The translations under genes were made by a program, and so were the position numbers. DNA of 64,000 nucleotides from Mangrovibacter yixingensis (GTDB taxonomy: Bacteria > Pseudomonadota > Gammaproteobacteria > Enterobacterales > Enterobacteriaceae), in NCBI RefSeq assembly GCF_020523985.1, contig NZ_JAIVKM010000004.1, positions 1-64,000 on the forward strand, read 5' to 3'. The notes below the pieces were generated by a model. It was not told the origin of the DNA and made no database searches. It saw nothing but the letters and a program-made list of their open reading frames with translations. This document shows, in pieces, positions 1 to 9,524 of the stretch (position 1 is the stretch's first letter; each line of letters begins with the position of its first letter).

Positions 1-4
1 AAGG

Positions 5-158
5 TTATTCCGCCTGGACGGCGGAATAAGGCGAAACGAGGCAGGACGCCGAGTCGAGCCGGCCGCAGGCTGACTGCCCGGAGGTGAACGCAGTGCGCAG
101 CACCGGTTGCCCGCGAAAACGGGGATTGTTAAGGGGCGGGCCCCTTAACACGTTCACC
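5..158. repeat. Structured inverted-repeat module beyond the rcsC 3' end
   Basis: No convincing gene is present in positions 1-282. The stretch is packed with perfect inverted repeats: a 10-bp stem at 5-14/20-29 (TTATTCCGCC with a 5-nt loop), a bulged stem at 59-68/74-81, a 4-bp stem closed by CGAAAA at 110-123, and a 10-bp stem at 127-136/141-150 (TGTTAAGGGG, loop CGGG). An 8-bp helix, GGTGAACG at 83-90 with CGTTCACC at 151-158, would enclose the last two. In E. coli rcsB lies convergent with rcsC, so this is probably the intergenic spacer between them. It could be a dispersed intergenic repeat, a folded RNA or a terminator complex; no clear U-tract marks it as a simple terminator. Confidence 0.6.
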
Positions 159-189
159 GGCTGTGAAGCCACATTAACCACTCCACTGG

Positions 190-239
190 AAGTGAACGGA
201 ACTTTCACCAAACCAACATCAGCGCAAAGTGAACGGAAC
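190..239. repeat. Pair of 13-bp direct repeats
   Basis: The sequence AAGTGAACGGAAC occurs at 190-202 and again at 227-239, 37 bp apart start to start. The core GTGAACG also appears at 84-90 inside the neighbouring hairpin module. The repeats lie just past the rcsC stop codon. Function unknown. Confidence 0.6.
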
Positions 240-282
240 CAGTTCCCCACGAAAACCATCATTACAAAGGAACAAGCCCCTT

Positions 283-3120
283 TTACTCCCGGTGATTCCT
301 CACCCGCTCCGCAAACACCGCCAGCGCCTGCTTCAACACATCCAGCGTCACAGGTTTGGACAAGCAACTATCCATTCCCGACTCAAAACAACGCTGCTTC
401 TCTTCTGCCAGTGCATTCGCCGTCACCCCTATCACAGGTAACGTCAGCCCTAACTGGCGGATACGTTGTGTCAGGCGATAACCATCCATATTCGGCATAT
501 TCACATCACTCAGAACAATATCGATATGATGTTTGCTGAGCACTTCAAGCGCTTCTACACCATCACCCGCAGTCTTGCACTGATGATACCCAAGGGATGC
601 GAGCTGATCCGCCAGCAGACGGCGGTTTATTGGGTGATCATCAACGATCAGCACGGTAATGTCGTCGTTCTGCTCGCTGATTTCAGAAGGCTCTGGCAAA
701 TTCACATCGTTACCCGGAACCTTCACATCCACCCGGTAAATTTTCGCCAGCAATGTCACCAGATCGTGGGGGGAAGCCACACTGTGCACCCAGATACCGG
801 GCTCACTTTCCAGCGGAATACCAATATGCCTGCGGCAGAACTGAATTACAGCCCGGCCAGACCAGGGCTCATTTAACACTTCATCAGTGATTAACACATC
901 ATCCGGGTCTGGCGTTTCTCCCTGCCAGAAACTGTTTTTGATTCCTTTACTTGCCAGTAGATTCGCCAAAAAGTCATTCAGAAAAGCATTACTCACAGCC
1001 AGCCAGCAATGTTTATGAGTCAGTGCCGATGCCGACATAACCGGAACCGGTTTAGCTTCATACAGAGGTATACGAATAGTAAACTGGCTCCCCATCCCTG
1101 GTTCAGAATCTACCGCAATATCACCGTCCATCATGGTGATAAGTTTCTCACAAATCGCCAGCCCCAACCCGGTACCCTGGAAGTTACGCTGAACCCCTGT
1201 TCCCACCTGGAAAAACGGATCAAACAGGCGCACAACCTCTTTGGCAGCAATCCCTTCCCCGGTATCTCGCACCCGGAAGCAGAGGTAATCATCCGTACAA
1301 CGCACATCGAGAATAATGCAGCCAGTATCGGTGAACTTAATCGCGTTACTCAACAAGTTCGAAATCACCTGCTGTAAACGCATTGGGTCGCCACGTAAGG
1401 TTAACGGCACGGAAGGCGCGATAAAACAGTAAAGCCCCATTTGTTTGCGCACCACCAGAGGTTGGTAGTTTGCGGTAACATGGGTCATCACTTCACGAGG
1501 CGAGAATTCCCGCGGTTCAATCTTCAACTGTTCAGATTCAATTTTCGAGAAATCGAGAATATCACTGATGATTTTCAGCAACAGGCTGGATGAGTTGTTC
1601 ATTGCCGTCACCAGACGGTCAACGCCGTCAGGTAATTCACGGGTTTGTAACAGATCCAGGTTACCAATGATGCCATACAGCGGCGTGCGCAATTCATGGC
1701 TGACTGTTGCCAGGAACATCGATTTAGACTGGCTGGCCTGTTCTGCAGCATGAGCCATATCCTGCAACGATTCTTCCATCTTCACACGGGCGCTCACATC
1801 CACCAGCACGCAAATTGCCACGTTCTCGTTGCGATAACGAGAATGCACAAAACTTATCTGCAAGTTCGTGTTGTCGCTGGTGAGCACATCAACAAAGTTC
1901 ACCTGCTGGCCACAAATGATTTGCGTCAGGCGCTGGCGGTCTTCATGAGTCAGCATATTCAGGTAATTGTGCGCCAGTTCATTACTGAGAATATTGGTGC
2001 CATCCAGCGTGCGCAGAATACAAATACCTACTGGCGCTGAAGCCACAATTTTACGGTTAAACTGTTCGTGCTCTTCCAGGCGCTGGGCATCCGTTTCCGC
2101 GGGGATGAAAATACGCCGCTCATACATTCTTGCCAGGGTAAACAACACCACACCGACCAGGATATTCAGCAATACGGCGTTCAAAATAAGAATACGAATT
2201 TCGTCCAGCACTTTATCAACCGGCACGCTGTACACCACACTGAGCGATGACGGCATCAGGTTTTTCTTCAATGCCAGTTCTTTAAACCCTGTGGTGTAAC
2301 CAAACCAGGTGCGCGCCTGAAACCAGTCAGGCTGTAGTGATAAATGCCCACTTCCCCCGGTCAGTGATACCAGCGAATGGCCATTTTCATCCATCAGTGT
2401 GATATCTACCGGTAAGTTACCCGGCAGCATAAAGTTTTCCTGGCGAATACTCTGCTCAACACCCAGTAATGCCTGCACCCGGTTAGCGAGGAAAACAGGC
2501 GTTAATGTGTAAAAATACCCGGTTCCTGCACGGCTGCCCGGAGCCACCCAATAAACGGTGTTAATCCGTTCATCCATTGGCGCATCACGGTAGTGCTTTA
2601 ACCGTTCATTAAGCAACGACAGTGCTTTGTCCTGGCCTGGTGAGGTGTTACGTAGGGAGAAATCGGCAATACACTGGTTATCACCAGCAACCAGAAATAC
2701 CCGGTTCAGGTCATAGTTTGCTGAAAAGTTATCACGCCAGTAACGCAAAAAACCGGATAACGACTGCATGGACCCTTGCCATGACTGGTCAAGCGTACTG
2801 CAATCCACATTGTTAGACAGTGGCAAAAATGCGGGCGTATTCCCTCCCCGATTACTGCCTGGCGTAGCATTGTCTGTTGGGCGGTTTTCTGTAATGTATT
2901 TGAGTTCTTTCACCACATCGGTGGTGCGTTGAATATACCGCTGCGCCTGGTCAAAGCTTAGCGTAAGCTCCTGGTGTATTTCCGCTTCTTTATCGTGTAG
3001 TGCACCCACGATGTAAAACACCGAAAACAGGGCTATCAGAAGCCATAGTAACAGCGCCAGCGCCCGGAAAAGATAGCGCGAGACTTTAAGTGTGCTGCGG
3101 AAAGAGACGGCGTATTTCAA
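283..3120 (-). CDS. rcsC: Hybrid sensor histidine kinase RcsC
   Basis: Inner-membrane hybrid kinase of the Rcs phosphorelay, which senses outer-membrane and peptidoglycan stress and passes phosphate through RcsD to RcsB. The 945 residues match the E. coli protein (about 949). Seen in order: a membrane segment near residues 18-40, a periplasmic domain, a second membrane segment near 308-332, a dimerisation/phosphoacceptor region with His475 in SHELRTP, an ATPase domain with the N box near 588-597 and the glycine boxes DTGEGIA (619-625) and GTGLGLAI (649-656), the RcsC-specific ABL domain near 690-800, and a receiver domain with Asp827/Asp828, phosphoacceptor Asp872 and Lys922. The start is a TTG codon, which keeps the conserved MKY N-terminus; no ATG fits. 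It is transcribed in the same direction as gyrA but separated from it by a terminator. Confidence 0.97.
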   Translation of the reverse strand: MKYAVSFRSTLKVSRYLFRALALLLWLLIALFSVFYIVGALHDKEAEIHQELTLSFDQAQRYIQRTTDVVKELKYITENRPTDNATPGSNRGGNTPAFLPLSNNVDCSTLDQSWQGSMQSLSGFLRYWRDNFSANYDLNRVFLVAGDNQCIADFSLRNTSPGQDKALSLLNERLKHYRDAPMDERINTVYWVAPGSRAGTGYFYTLTPVFLANRVQALLGVEQSIRQENFMLPGNLPVDITLMDENGHSLVSLTGGSGHLSLQPDWFQARTWFGYTTGFKELALKKNLMPSSLSVVYSVPVDKVLDEIRILILNAVLLNILVGVVLFTLARMYERRIFIPAETDAQRLEEHEQFNRKIVASAPVGICILRTLDGTNILSNELAHNYLNMLTHEDRQRLTQIICGQQVNFVDVLTSDNTNLQISFVHSRYRNENVAICVLVDVSARVKMEESLQDMAHAAEQASQSKSMFLATVSHELRTPLYGIIGNLDLLQTRELPDGVDRLVTAMNNSSSLLLKIISDILDFSKIESEQLKIEPREFSPREVMTHVTANYQPLVVRKQMGLYCFIAPSVPLTLRGDPMRLQQVISNLLSNAIKFTDTGCIILDVRCTDDYLCFRVRDTGEGIAAKEVVRLFDPFFQVGTGVQRNFQGTGLGLAICEKLITMMDGDIAVDSEPGMGSQFTIRIPLYEAKPVPVMSASALTHKHCWLAVSNAFLNDFLANLLASKGIKNSFWQGETPDPDDVLITDEVLNEPWSGRAVIQFCRRHIGIPLESEPGIWVHSVASPHDLVTLLAKIYRVDVKVPGNDVNLPEPSEISEQNDDITVLIVDDHPINRRLLADQLASLGYHQCKTAGDGVEALEVLSKHHIDIVLSDVNMPNMDGYRLTQRIRQLGLTLPVIGVTANALAEEKQRCFESGMDSCLSKPVTLDVLKQALAVFAERVRNHRE

Positions 3121-3194
3121 TGTAAGCCCGGTAAGAGTCAGTCAATCGATAATAATGCGTTAACTTAACGGTAAAAGTGAGTGGTCGCAATGGC

Positions 3195-3223
3195 AAAGAA
3201 AAAGGGCCGGTTACCCGGCCCTT
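3195..3223 (-). terminator. Rho-independent terminator of gyrA
   Basis: A perfect 9-bp GC-rich stem (3202-3210/3215-3223, AAGGGCCGG) with a 4-nt loop is followed, on the minus strand, by a T-rich run (TTTTTCTTT). It lies 20 bp past the gyrA stop codon and before rcsC. Confidence 0.9.
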
Positions 3224-3243
3224 CATAACGTGATGATTTCAGA

Positions 3244-5880
3244 TTAATCTTCACTGTCATCGGCAATATCGTCGTCCTGTTCCGCTTCCGGCGCGATTTC
3301 ATCATCGCCTTCTGCTACAGAGCCATCAATGCTGTCGAGTTCTTCGTCGTCTACCGGTTCAGCAACACGCTGCAGACCCACTACGTGCTCATCTTCCGCC
3401 GTGCGAATCAGAATCACGCCCTGGGTGTTACGGCCCACAACGCTGATTTCAGAAACGCGTGTACGCACCAGCGTACCGGCATCGGTGATCATCATAATCT
3501 GGTCAGCGTCATCAACCTGAACAGCACCTACCACTTCCCCGTTACGTTCGGTCACTTTGATAGAGATAACCCCCTGAGTCGCACGGGACTTAGTTGGGTA
3601 CTCTTTCTCATCGGTACGTTTACCGTAACCGTTCTGGGTAACTGTCAGGATAGCGCCTTCACCGTGAGGAACAATCAGTGAAACCACGCTGTCTTTTTCT
3701 GCCAGCTTGATACCACGCACACCGGTGGCTGTACGGCCCATGGCGCGCACTGCGTCTTCTTTAAAGCGCACCACTTTACCAAACGCAGAGAACAACATAA
3801 CTTCGTCGTCTTTCTGAGTCAGGTTCACGCCAATCAGTTCATCGCCTTCATTAAGGTTCACAGCGATGATACCGGCGCTACGTGGGCGGCTAAACTCAGT
3901 CAGCGCGGTTTTCTTCACAGTACCACTTGCGGTAGCCATAAAGACATTCACGCCTTCTTCGTATTCACGCACAGGCAGAATGGCGGTAATACGTTCATCC
4001 TGCTCCAGTGGCAACAGGTTGACGATTGGGCGGCCACGCGCACCACGGCTTGCTTCCGGCAACTGGTAAACCTTCATCCAGTACAGACGCCCCCGGCTGG
4101 AGAAGCACAGGATCGTGTCATGGGTGTTAGCGACCAGCAGGCGATCAATAAAGTCTTCTTCTTTAATGCGGGCAGCAGATTTACCCTTACCACCACGGCG
4201 CTGCGCTTCATAATCTGACAGCGGCTGGTATTTCACATAGCCCTGATGCGACAGCGTAACAACAACATCTTCCTGGTTTATCAGATCTTCGATGTTGATA
4301 TCCGCACTGTTGGCAGTGATTTCCGTGCGACGTTCGTCACCAAACTGGTCGCGAATCGCTTCCAGCTCTTCACGGATAACTTCCATCAGGCGCTCTGCGC
4401 TGGACAGGATATACAGCAACTCAGCAATCTGCTCCAGCAGCTCTTTGTATTCATCGAGCAGTTTTTCATGCTCAAGGCCGGTCAGTTTTTGCAGACGCAA
4501 ATCAAGAATTGCCTGAGCCTGTTGCTCAGTCAGGTAATATTTACCGTCATGCACGCCGAACTGCGGTTCCAGCCACTCAGGACGAGCAGCATCGTCGCCA
4601 GCACGTTCCAGCATCGCAGCCACATTACCCAGGTCCCATGCGTGAGCGACTAACGCTGCTTTTGCTTCAGCAGGTGTCGGTGCATGGCGAATCATCTCGA
4701 TAACCGGGTCGATATTCGCCAGCGCAACAGCCAATGCTTCAAGGATATGAGCACGGTCACGCGCTTTACGCAGTTCAAAGATAGTACGGCGAGTCACCAC
4801 TTCACGGCGGTGGCGAACAAAAGCTTCGAGAATATCTTTCAGCGGCATAATCTTCGGTTGGCCATGGTGCAATGCCACCATGTTGATCCCGAAAGATACC
4901 TGCAACTGAGTTTGTGAGTAGAGGTTGTTGAGAACCACTTCACCCACCGCATCGCGTTTAACTTCAATAACAATACGCATCCCGTCTTTATCAGACTCGT
5001 CGCGCAGTGCACTGATGCCTTCAACACGTTTCTCTTTGACCAGCTCGGCAATTTTCTCGATCAGGCGCGCTTTGTTCACCTGATAAGGAATTTCATGCAC
5101 GATAATGGTTTCGCGGCCAGATTTTGCATCGGTTTCCACCTCTGCTTTGGCGCGAATATAAATCTTCCCGCGCCCTGTACGGTACGCTTCTTCAATACCG
5201 CGACGGCCATTAATAATTGCCGCTGTCGGGAAATCTGGCCCAGGGATGTGTTCCATCAACCCTTCAATGGTGATGTTTTCATCCTCAATATATGCCAGAC
5301 AGCCGTTAATCACTTCTGTCAGGTTATGGGGCGGTATGTTAGTTGCCATCCCCACTGCAATCCCGGAAGAGCCGTTAACCAGCAGGTTCGGAATTTTGGT
5401 TGGCATAACATCGGGAATTTTTTCTGTTCCGTCATAGTTGTCCACGAAGTCGACTGTTTCTTTATCAAGATCAGCCATTAACTCATGGGCAATTTTCGCC
5501 AGACGAATTTCTGTATAACGCATGGCCGCGGCGGAATCGCCATCGATAGAACCAAAGTTCCCCTGGCCATCGACCAGCATATAACGCAATGAAAATGGCT
5601 GCGCCATACGAACAATGGTGTCATACACTGCAGAATCACCATGGGGATGGTATTTACCGATAACGTCACCGACGACACGGGCGGATTTTTTATAGGCTTT
5701 ATTCCAGTCGTTGCCCAACACGTTCATCGCGAACAATACGCGACGGTGTACAGGCTTGAGGCCATCACGGACATCTGGCAATGCACGGCCGACAATAACC
5801 GACATGGCATAATCCAGATATGAGCTTTTCAGCTCTTCCTCAATATTGACCGGTGTAATTTCTCTGGCAAGGTCGCTCAT
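3244..5880 (-). CDS. gyrA: DNA gyrase subunit A
   Basis: Breakage-reunion subunit of DNA gyrase, which with GyrB introduces negative supercoils using ATP. The 878 residues are close to the E. coli length (875). The N-terminal topoisomerase IIA domain carries the active-site Tyr122 in [10 protein letters not shown]; the C-terminal wrapping domain begins after about residue 530 and has the GyrA box QRRGGKG at 560-566; the protein ends in an acidic tail. In the quinolone-resistance region, Ala67, Ser83 and Asp87 are all the wild-type residues, so no common gyrA resistance change is visible. The gene is divergent from ubiG. Confidence 0.98.
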   Translation of the reverse strand: MSDLAREITPVNIEEELKSSYLDYAMSVIVGRALPDVRDGLKPVHRRVLFAMNVLGNDWNKAYKKSARVVGDVIGKYHPHGDSAVYDTIVRMAQPFSLRYMLVDGQGNFGSIDGDSAAAMRYTEIRLAKIAHELMADLDKETVDFVDNYDGTEKIPDVMPTKIPNLLVNGSSGIAVGMATNIPPHNLTEVINGCLAYIEDENITIEGLMEHIPGPDFPTAAIINGRRGIEEAYRTGRGKIYIRAKAEVETDAKSGRETIIVHEIPYQVNKARLIEKIAELVKEKRVEGISALRDESDKDGMRIVIEVKRDAVGEVVLNNLYSQTQLQVSFGINMVALHHGQPKIMPLKDILEAFVRHRREVVTRRTIFELRKARDRAHILEALAVALANIDPVIEMIRHAPTPAEAKAALVAHAWDLGNVAAMLERAGDDAARPEWLEPQFGVHDGKYYLTEQQAQAILDLRLQKLTGLEHEKLLDEYKELLEQIAELLYILSSAERLMEVIREELEAIRDQFGDERRTEITANSADINIEDLINQEDVVVTLSHQGYVKYQPLSDYEAQRRGGKGKSAARIKEEDFIDRLLVANTHDTILCFSSRGRLYWMKVYQLPEASRGARGRPIVNLLPLEQDERITAILPVREYEEGVNVFMATASGTVKKTALTEFSRPRSAGIIAVNLNEGDELIGVNLTQKDDEVMLFSAFGKVVRFKEDAVRAMGRTATGVRGIKLAEKDSVVSLIVPHGEGAILTVTQNGYGKRTDEKEYPTKSRATQGVISIKVTERNGEVVGAVQVDDADQIMMITDAGTLVRTRVSEISVVGRNTQGVILIRTAEDEHVVGLQRVAEPVDDEELDSIDGSVAEGDDEIAPEAEQDDDIADDSED

Positions 5881-5924
5881 CTGACCGCTATCCCTCTACT
5901 GTATCCCGGATTCAAAGGTCGCAA

Positions 5925-5930
5925 ATTATA
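5925..5930 (-). promoter_or_regulatory. Predicted gyrA -10 element
   Basis: On the minus strand TATAAT lies about 45 bp upstream of the gyrA ATG. No good -35 hexamer sits 17 bp further up. A strong -10 with a poor -35 is consistent with the supercoiling-sensitive gyrA promoter known in E. coli. Confidence 0.5.
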
Positions 5931-5998
5931 ACACACTCCCGCTCTGGCAGGGAAACTTGTCTGATGGGCGCAGCGCTTTATTCGTCTCGCCAGGCTGT

Positions 5999-6004
5999 TA
6001 TACT
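5999..6004 (+). promoter_or_regulatory. Predicted ubiG -10 element
   Basis: TATACT lies 35 bp upstream of the ubiG start codon in the gyrA-ubiG divergent spacer. The matching -35 is poor. GAGGAG at 6022-6027 serves as ribosome binding site. Confidence 0.4.
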
Positions 6005-6038
6005 CGGCAGCATCTATTGATGAGGAGTTCTGGCGTCC

Positions 6039-6770
6039 ATGAATGACGAAAATACCCCGGTGTCGCGCAATGTTGACCACGACGAAATTGCTAAATTTGA
6101 AGCCATCGCCTCGCGCTGGTGGGATATGGAAGGCGAGTTCAAACCCCTTCACCGGATTAACCCTTTACGCCTGGGCTATATCAATGAACGCAGTGGCGGT
6201 GTCTTTGGTAAAAAGGTGCTTGATGTGGGTTGCGGCGGCGGCATTCTGGCCGAAAGTATGGTACGGGAAGGCGCAACAGTAACCGGGCTGGATATGGGCG
6301 GAGAACCCCTGCAAGTGGCCCGCCTGCACGCGCTGGAAAGTGGCCTTCAGGTTGATTACCGCCAGGAAACCGTTGAAGACCATGCGGCAGCAAACCCTGG
6401 TGCCTATGATGTCGTCACTTGCATGGAAATGCTGGAACATGTTCCGGATCCACAATCGGTGGTGCAGGCCTGTGCGCGCCTGGTCAAACCGGGTGGCCAT
6501 GTTTTCTTTTCCACCATTAACCGTAATGGCAAGGCCTGGCTAATGGCGGTGGTCGGTGCTGAATATGTGCTGCGCATGGTGCCTAAAGGCACTCACGATA
6601 TAAAGAAATTCATTAAGCCCGCTGAACTGATTCACTGGCTGAGTAACACCGCTTTACGTGAACGTCATATGACTGGCCTGCATTACAATCCGCTGACTGA
6701 TCATTTCCGTCTCGCGCCGGGTGTTGATGTTAATTATATGTTGCACACAACCTCAAGCAACGCGCTCTGA
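6039..6770 (+). CDS. ubiG: Ubiquinone biosynthesis O-methyltransferase UbiG
   Basis: SAM-dependent methyltransferase that carries out both O-methylations of ubiquinone synthesis. The 243 residues match E. coli UbiG (240) nearly end to end. The class I methyltransferase fold is shown by motif [12 protein letters not shown], near residues 60-70, with the downstream [11 protein letters not shown] and VKPGG motifs. The start is preceded by GAGGAG. The gene is divergent from gyrA, as in E. coli. It implies that the organism makes ubiquinone as well as the menaquinone encoded further along. Confidence 0.97.
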   Translation: MNDENTPVSRNVDHDEIAKFEAIASRWWDMEGEFKPLHRINPLRLGYINERSGGVFGKKVLDVGCGGGILAESMVREGATVTGLDMGGEPLQVARLHALESGLQVDYRQETVEDHAAANPGAYDVVTCMEMLEHVPDPQSVVQACARLVKPGGHVFFSTINRNGKAWLMAVVGAEYVLRMVPKGTHDIKKFIKPAELIHWLSNTALRERHMTGLHYNPLTDHFRLAPGVDVNYMLHTTSSNAL

Positions 6771-6800
6771 GATAAGTTTTCGCTATCTCTTTGCTATCAA

Positions 6801-6829
6801 AAATTGCGCAGCATCAAGTTGCGCAATTT
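6801..6829. terminator. Hairpin downstream of ubiG
   Basis: A perfect 10-bp stem, AAATTGCGCA at 6801-6810 with its complement at 6820-6829, and a 9-nt loop lie 30 bp past the ubiG stop. On the plus strand no U-run follows; on the minus strand TTTTTGA follows. It may act as a weak or bidirectional terminator. Confidence 0.5.
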
Positions 6830-6969
6830 ACATCACGAACAAGAAACCAACATTTAGTCATTTTTTTAAAAAAAGTTACTCCAGCTTGACATCCCCTTCA
6901 GCCCTTACCATTCGGGCATTCTTACCTGTTCCGGGGAGATGAACCTCAATTTTTCGGCAAAATCAACTC

Positions 6970-6997
6970 TTGAGATTGAAAGATTCCTTACTAGAAT
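6970..6997 (+). promoter_or_regulatory. Predicted nrdA promoter
   Basis: TTGAGA at 6970-6975 and TAGAAT at 6992-6997 are separated by 16 bp and give a start near 7004. This lies immediately before the first NrdR-like box, the usual layout for repression of nrdAB. Confidence 0.5.
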
Positions 6998-6999
6998 AC

Positions 7000-7047
7000 T
7001 CACCATATAGTGATTCAGTTATCTCATACCCCCAACATATAGTATTT
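7000..7047 (+). promoter_or_regulatory. Pair of NrdR-type boxes
   Basis: Two copies of the core CATATAGT lie at 7004-7011 and 7036-7043, each within a 16-bp stretch (7000-7015 and 7032-7047) resembling the NrdR consensus acaCwAtATaTwGtgt. They are 32 bp apart, about three helical turns, which is the spacing known for NrdR operators. NrdR represses ribonucleotide reductase operons when dATP is high. Confidence 0.7.
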
Positions 7048-7084
7048 ATCCACAAAGTTAGCCACAAGGCGGCGTTGTGGATAA
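7046..7084. promoter_or_regulatory. Two perfect DnaA boxes upstream of nrdA
   Basis: TTATCCACA at 7046-7054 and its inverse complement TGTGGATAA at 7076-7084 are exact R-type DnaA boxes facing each other. In E. coli, DnaA binds upstream of nrdAB and couples its expression to the replication cycle. The first box abuts the second NrdR-like box. Confidence 0.85.
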
Positions 7085-7123
7085 GCGGGGGATATTTTTA
7101 TTTCACGGACAGGTAAACCCCAC

Positions 7124-9409
7124 ATGAATCAGAGTCTGCTGGTAACGAAACGTGATGGCCGTACAGAGCGCATCAATCTGGACAAAATTCATCGTGTCCT
7201 CGACTGGGCGGCAGAAGGCCTGCACAACGTTTCAGTTTCACAAGTTGAACTGCGTTCCCATATCCAGTTTTATGACGGTATCCGCACTTCGGATATCCAT
7301 GAAACGATTATCAAAGCAGCCGCGGACCTGATTTCTCGCGACGCCCCGGACTACCAGTATCTCGCTGCTCGTCTGGCCATTTTCCACCTGCGTAAGAAAG
7401 CTTTTGGTCAGTTTGAACCGCCTAAACTCTACGATCATGTAGTTAAAATGGTTGAAATGGGTAAATACGACACTCATCTGCTGGAAGACTACACGGAAGA
7501 AGAGTTCCAGCAGATGGACGGTTTTATCGACCACTGGCGCGATATGACCTTCTCTTATGCGGCTGTAAAACAGCTGGAAGGGAAATACCTGGCGCAAAAC
7601 CGCGTTACGGGTGAAATTTATGAAAGCGCCCAGTTCCTGTACATTCTGGTTGCTGCTTGCCTGTTCTCTCGTTATCCGCGTGCGACTCGCCTGGACTACG
7701 TAAAGCGTTTTTATGATGCTGTATCGACTTTCAAGATTTCACTGCCAACGCCAATTATGTCTGGTGTGCGTACTCCTACACGCCAGTTCAGCTCTTGTGT
7801 GCTGATTGAGTGTGGTGACAGCCTTGATTCTATCAACGCAACTTCCAGCGCTATTGTGAAATATGTATCTCAGCGTGCCGGTATTGGTATTAACGCGGGC
7901 CGCATTCGCGCACTGGGTAGCCCGATTCGTGGTGGTGAAGCATTCCATACCGGGTGCATTCCTTTCTACAAGCACTTCCAGACAGCAGTGAAATCCTGTT
8001 CTCAGGGTGGTGTACGTGGTGGTGCGGCAACACTGTTCTACCCCATGTGGCACCTGGAAGTTGAAAGCCTGTTGGTGTTGAAAAATAACCGTGGTGTGGA
8101 AGGTAACCGTGTTCGTCATATGGATTACGGTGTTCAAATCAACAAACTGATGTATACCCGTCTGCTTAAAGGTGGCGATATCACTCTGTTCAGCCCGTCA
8201 GATGTTCCGGGGCTGTATGATGCCTTCTTTGCAGATCAGGATGAGTTCGAACGCCTGTACACCCAGTACGAAAATGACGACAGCATCCGTAAGCAGCGTG
8301 TTAAAGCAGCGGAACTGTTCTCACTGATGATGCAGGAACGTGCTTCTACTGGCCGTATCTACATCCAGAACGTTGACCACTGCAACACCCACAGCCCGTT
8401 TGATGCAACAGTTGCTCCAGTGCGCCAGTCTAACCTGTGCCTGGAAATCGCTCTGCCAACCAAACCACTGAATGACGTCAATGATGAAAACGGCGAAATT
8501 GCGCTGTGTACATTGTCTGCGTTCAACCTGGGCGCAATAGAGAGCCTGGAAGATTTGGAAGAGCTGGCGGTTCTGGCCGTTCGCGCACTTGATGCCCTGC
8601 TGGATTACCAGGATTACCCTATTCTGGCAGCCAAACGTGGTGCTATGGGCCGCCGTACCCTGGGTATTGGTGTGATTAACTTTGCATATTACCTGGCAAA
8701 ACATGGCGTGCGCTACTCCGATGGCAGCGCCAACAATCTGACGCACAAGACCTTCGAAGCCATTCAGTATTACCTGCTGAAAGCATCGAATGAACTGGCG
8801 AAAGAGCAAGGCGCTTGCCCGTGGTTCAACGAAACCACCTACGCCAAAGGTATTCTGCCGGTTGATACCTACAAAAAAGACCTGGATGCGATTTGCAACG
8901 AGCCGCTGCACTACGACTGGGAAAGCTTGCGTGAGTCCATTAAAACTCATGGTCTGCGTAACTCAACGCTGTCTGCCCTGATGCCGTCAGAAACGTCATC
9001 ACAGATTTCCAATGCCACAAATGGTATTGAGCCGCCTCGTGGCCATATCAGTGTGAAAGCGTCGAAAGACGGTATTCTGCGCCAGGTGGTGCCGGATTAT
9101 GAACTGCTGAAAGACAAATACGAATTGCTGTGGGAAATGGCGGGTAACGATGGCTACCTGCAACTGGTTGGCGTAATGCAGAAATTTATCGACCAGTCGA
9201 TTTCTGCCAACACCAACTATGACCCGTCACGCTTCCCGTCAGGAAAAGTGCCGATGCAGCAATTACTGAAGGATTTGCTCACCGCCTATAAATTTGGTGT
9301 CAAAACCCTTTACTATCAGAATACCCGCGACGGTGCTGAAGATGCCCAGGATGACCTGGCACCCAGCATCCAGGACGACGGTTGCGAAAGCGGCGCGTGT
9401 AAGATTTAA
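7124..9409 (+). CDS. nrdA: Class Ia ribonucleoside-diphosphate reductase, alpha subunit
   Basis: Catalytic and allosteric subunit of aerobic ribonucleotide reductase; reduces NDPs to dNDPs using the radical supplied by NrdB. It has the same length as E. coli NrdA (761). An ATP-cone occupies roughly residues 1-95 (activity site). The active-site set is visible: SSCVLIECGDS (Cys225), NLCLEI (Asn437, Cys439, Glu441) and ALCTLS (Cys462). The C-terminal redox pair Cys754/Cys759 lies in GCESGAC. nrdB and yfaE follow on the same strand. The long upstream region carries NrdR and DnaA sites. Confidence 0.98.
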   Translation: MNQSLLVTKRDGRTERINLDKIHRVLDWAAEGLHNVSVSQVELRSHIQFYDGIRTSDIHETIIKAAADLISRDAPDYQYLAARLAIFHLRKKAFGQFEPPKLYDHVVKMVEMGKYDTHLLEDYTEEEFQQMDGFIDHWRDMTFSYAAVKQLEGKYLAQNRVTGEIYESAQFLYILVAACLFSRYPRATRLDYVKRFYDAVSTFKISLPTPIMSGVRTPTRQFSSCVLIECGDSLDSINATSSAIVKYVSQRAGIGINAGRIRALGSPIRGGEAFHTGCIPFYKHFQTAVKSCSQGGVRGGAATLFYPMWHLEVESLLVLKNNRGVEGNRVRHMDYGVQINKLMYTRLLKGGDITLFSPSDVPGLYDAFFADQDEFERLYTQYENDDSIRKQRVKAAELFSLMMQERASTGRIYIQNVDHCNTHSPFDATVAPVRQSNLCLEIALPTKPLNDVNDENGEIALCTLSAFNLGAIESLEDLEELAVLAVRALDALLDYQDYPILAAKRGAMGRRTLGIGVINFAYYLAKHGVRYSDGSANNLTHKTFEAIQYYLLKASNELAKEQGACPWFNETTYAKGILPVDTYKKDLDAICNEPLHYDWESLRESIKTHGLRNSTLSALMPSETSSQISNATNGIEPPRGHISVKASKDGILRQVVPDYELLKDKYELLWEMAGNDGYLQLVGVMQKFIDQSISANTNYDPSRFPSGKVPMQQLLKDLLTAYKFGVKTLYYQNTRDGAEDAQDDLAPSIQDDGCESGACKI

Positions 9410-9414
9410 CCCAG

Positions 9415-9440
9415 AGGCAGGCCGGGAATCCGGTCTGCCT
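9415..9440 (+). other. Intra-operon hairpin between nrdA and nrdB
   Basis: AGGCAG, a G·U pair and CCGG form an 11-bp stem with a GAAT loop just past the nrdA stop. No U-tract follows. It may stabilise the upstream message or set the alpha to beta subunit ratio; this is inference. Confidence 0.5.
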
Positions 9441-9524
9441 GTTTCCCTTTTCACGCGGTAAAGGGCCCGTTAAGAACAGCGAAACGGCACTCAGCCAATG
9501 GTGGCGTTTTACAGGACAATGTTT

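Noticed and set aside
5-367. 120-codon minus-strand frame across the hairpin module and the rcsC 3' end
   Set aside because: It overlaps the conserved rcsC receiver domain and its distal half only reads through inverted repeats; no ribosome binding site or family match.
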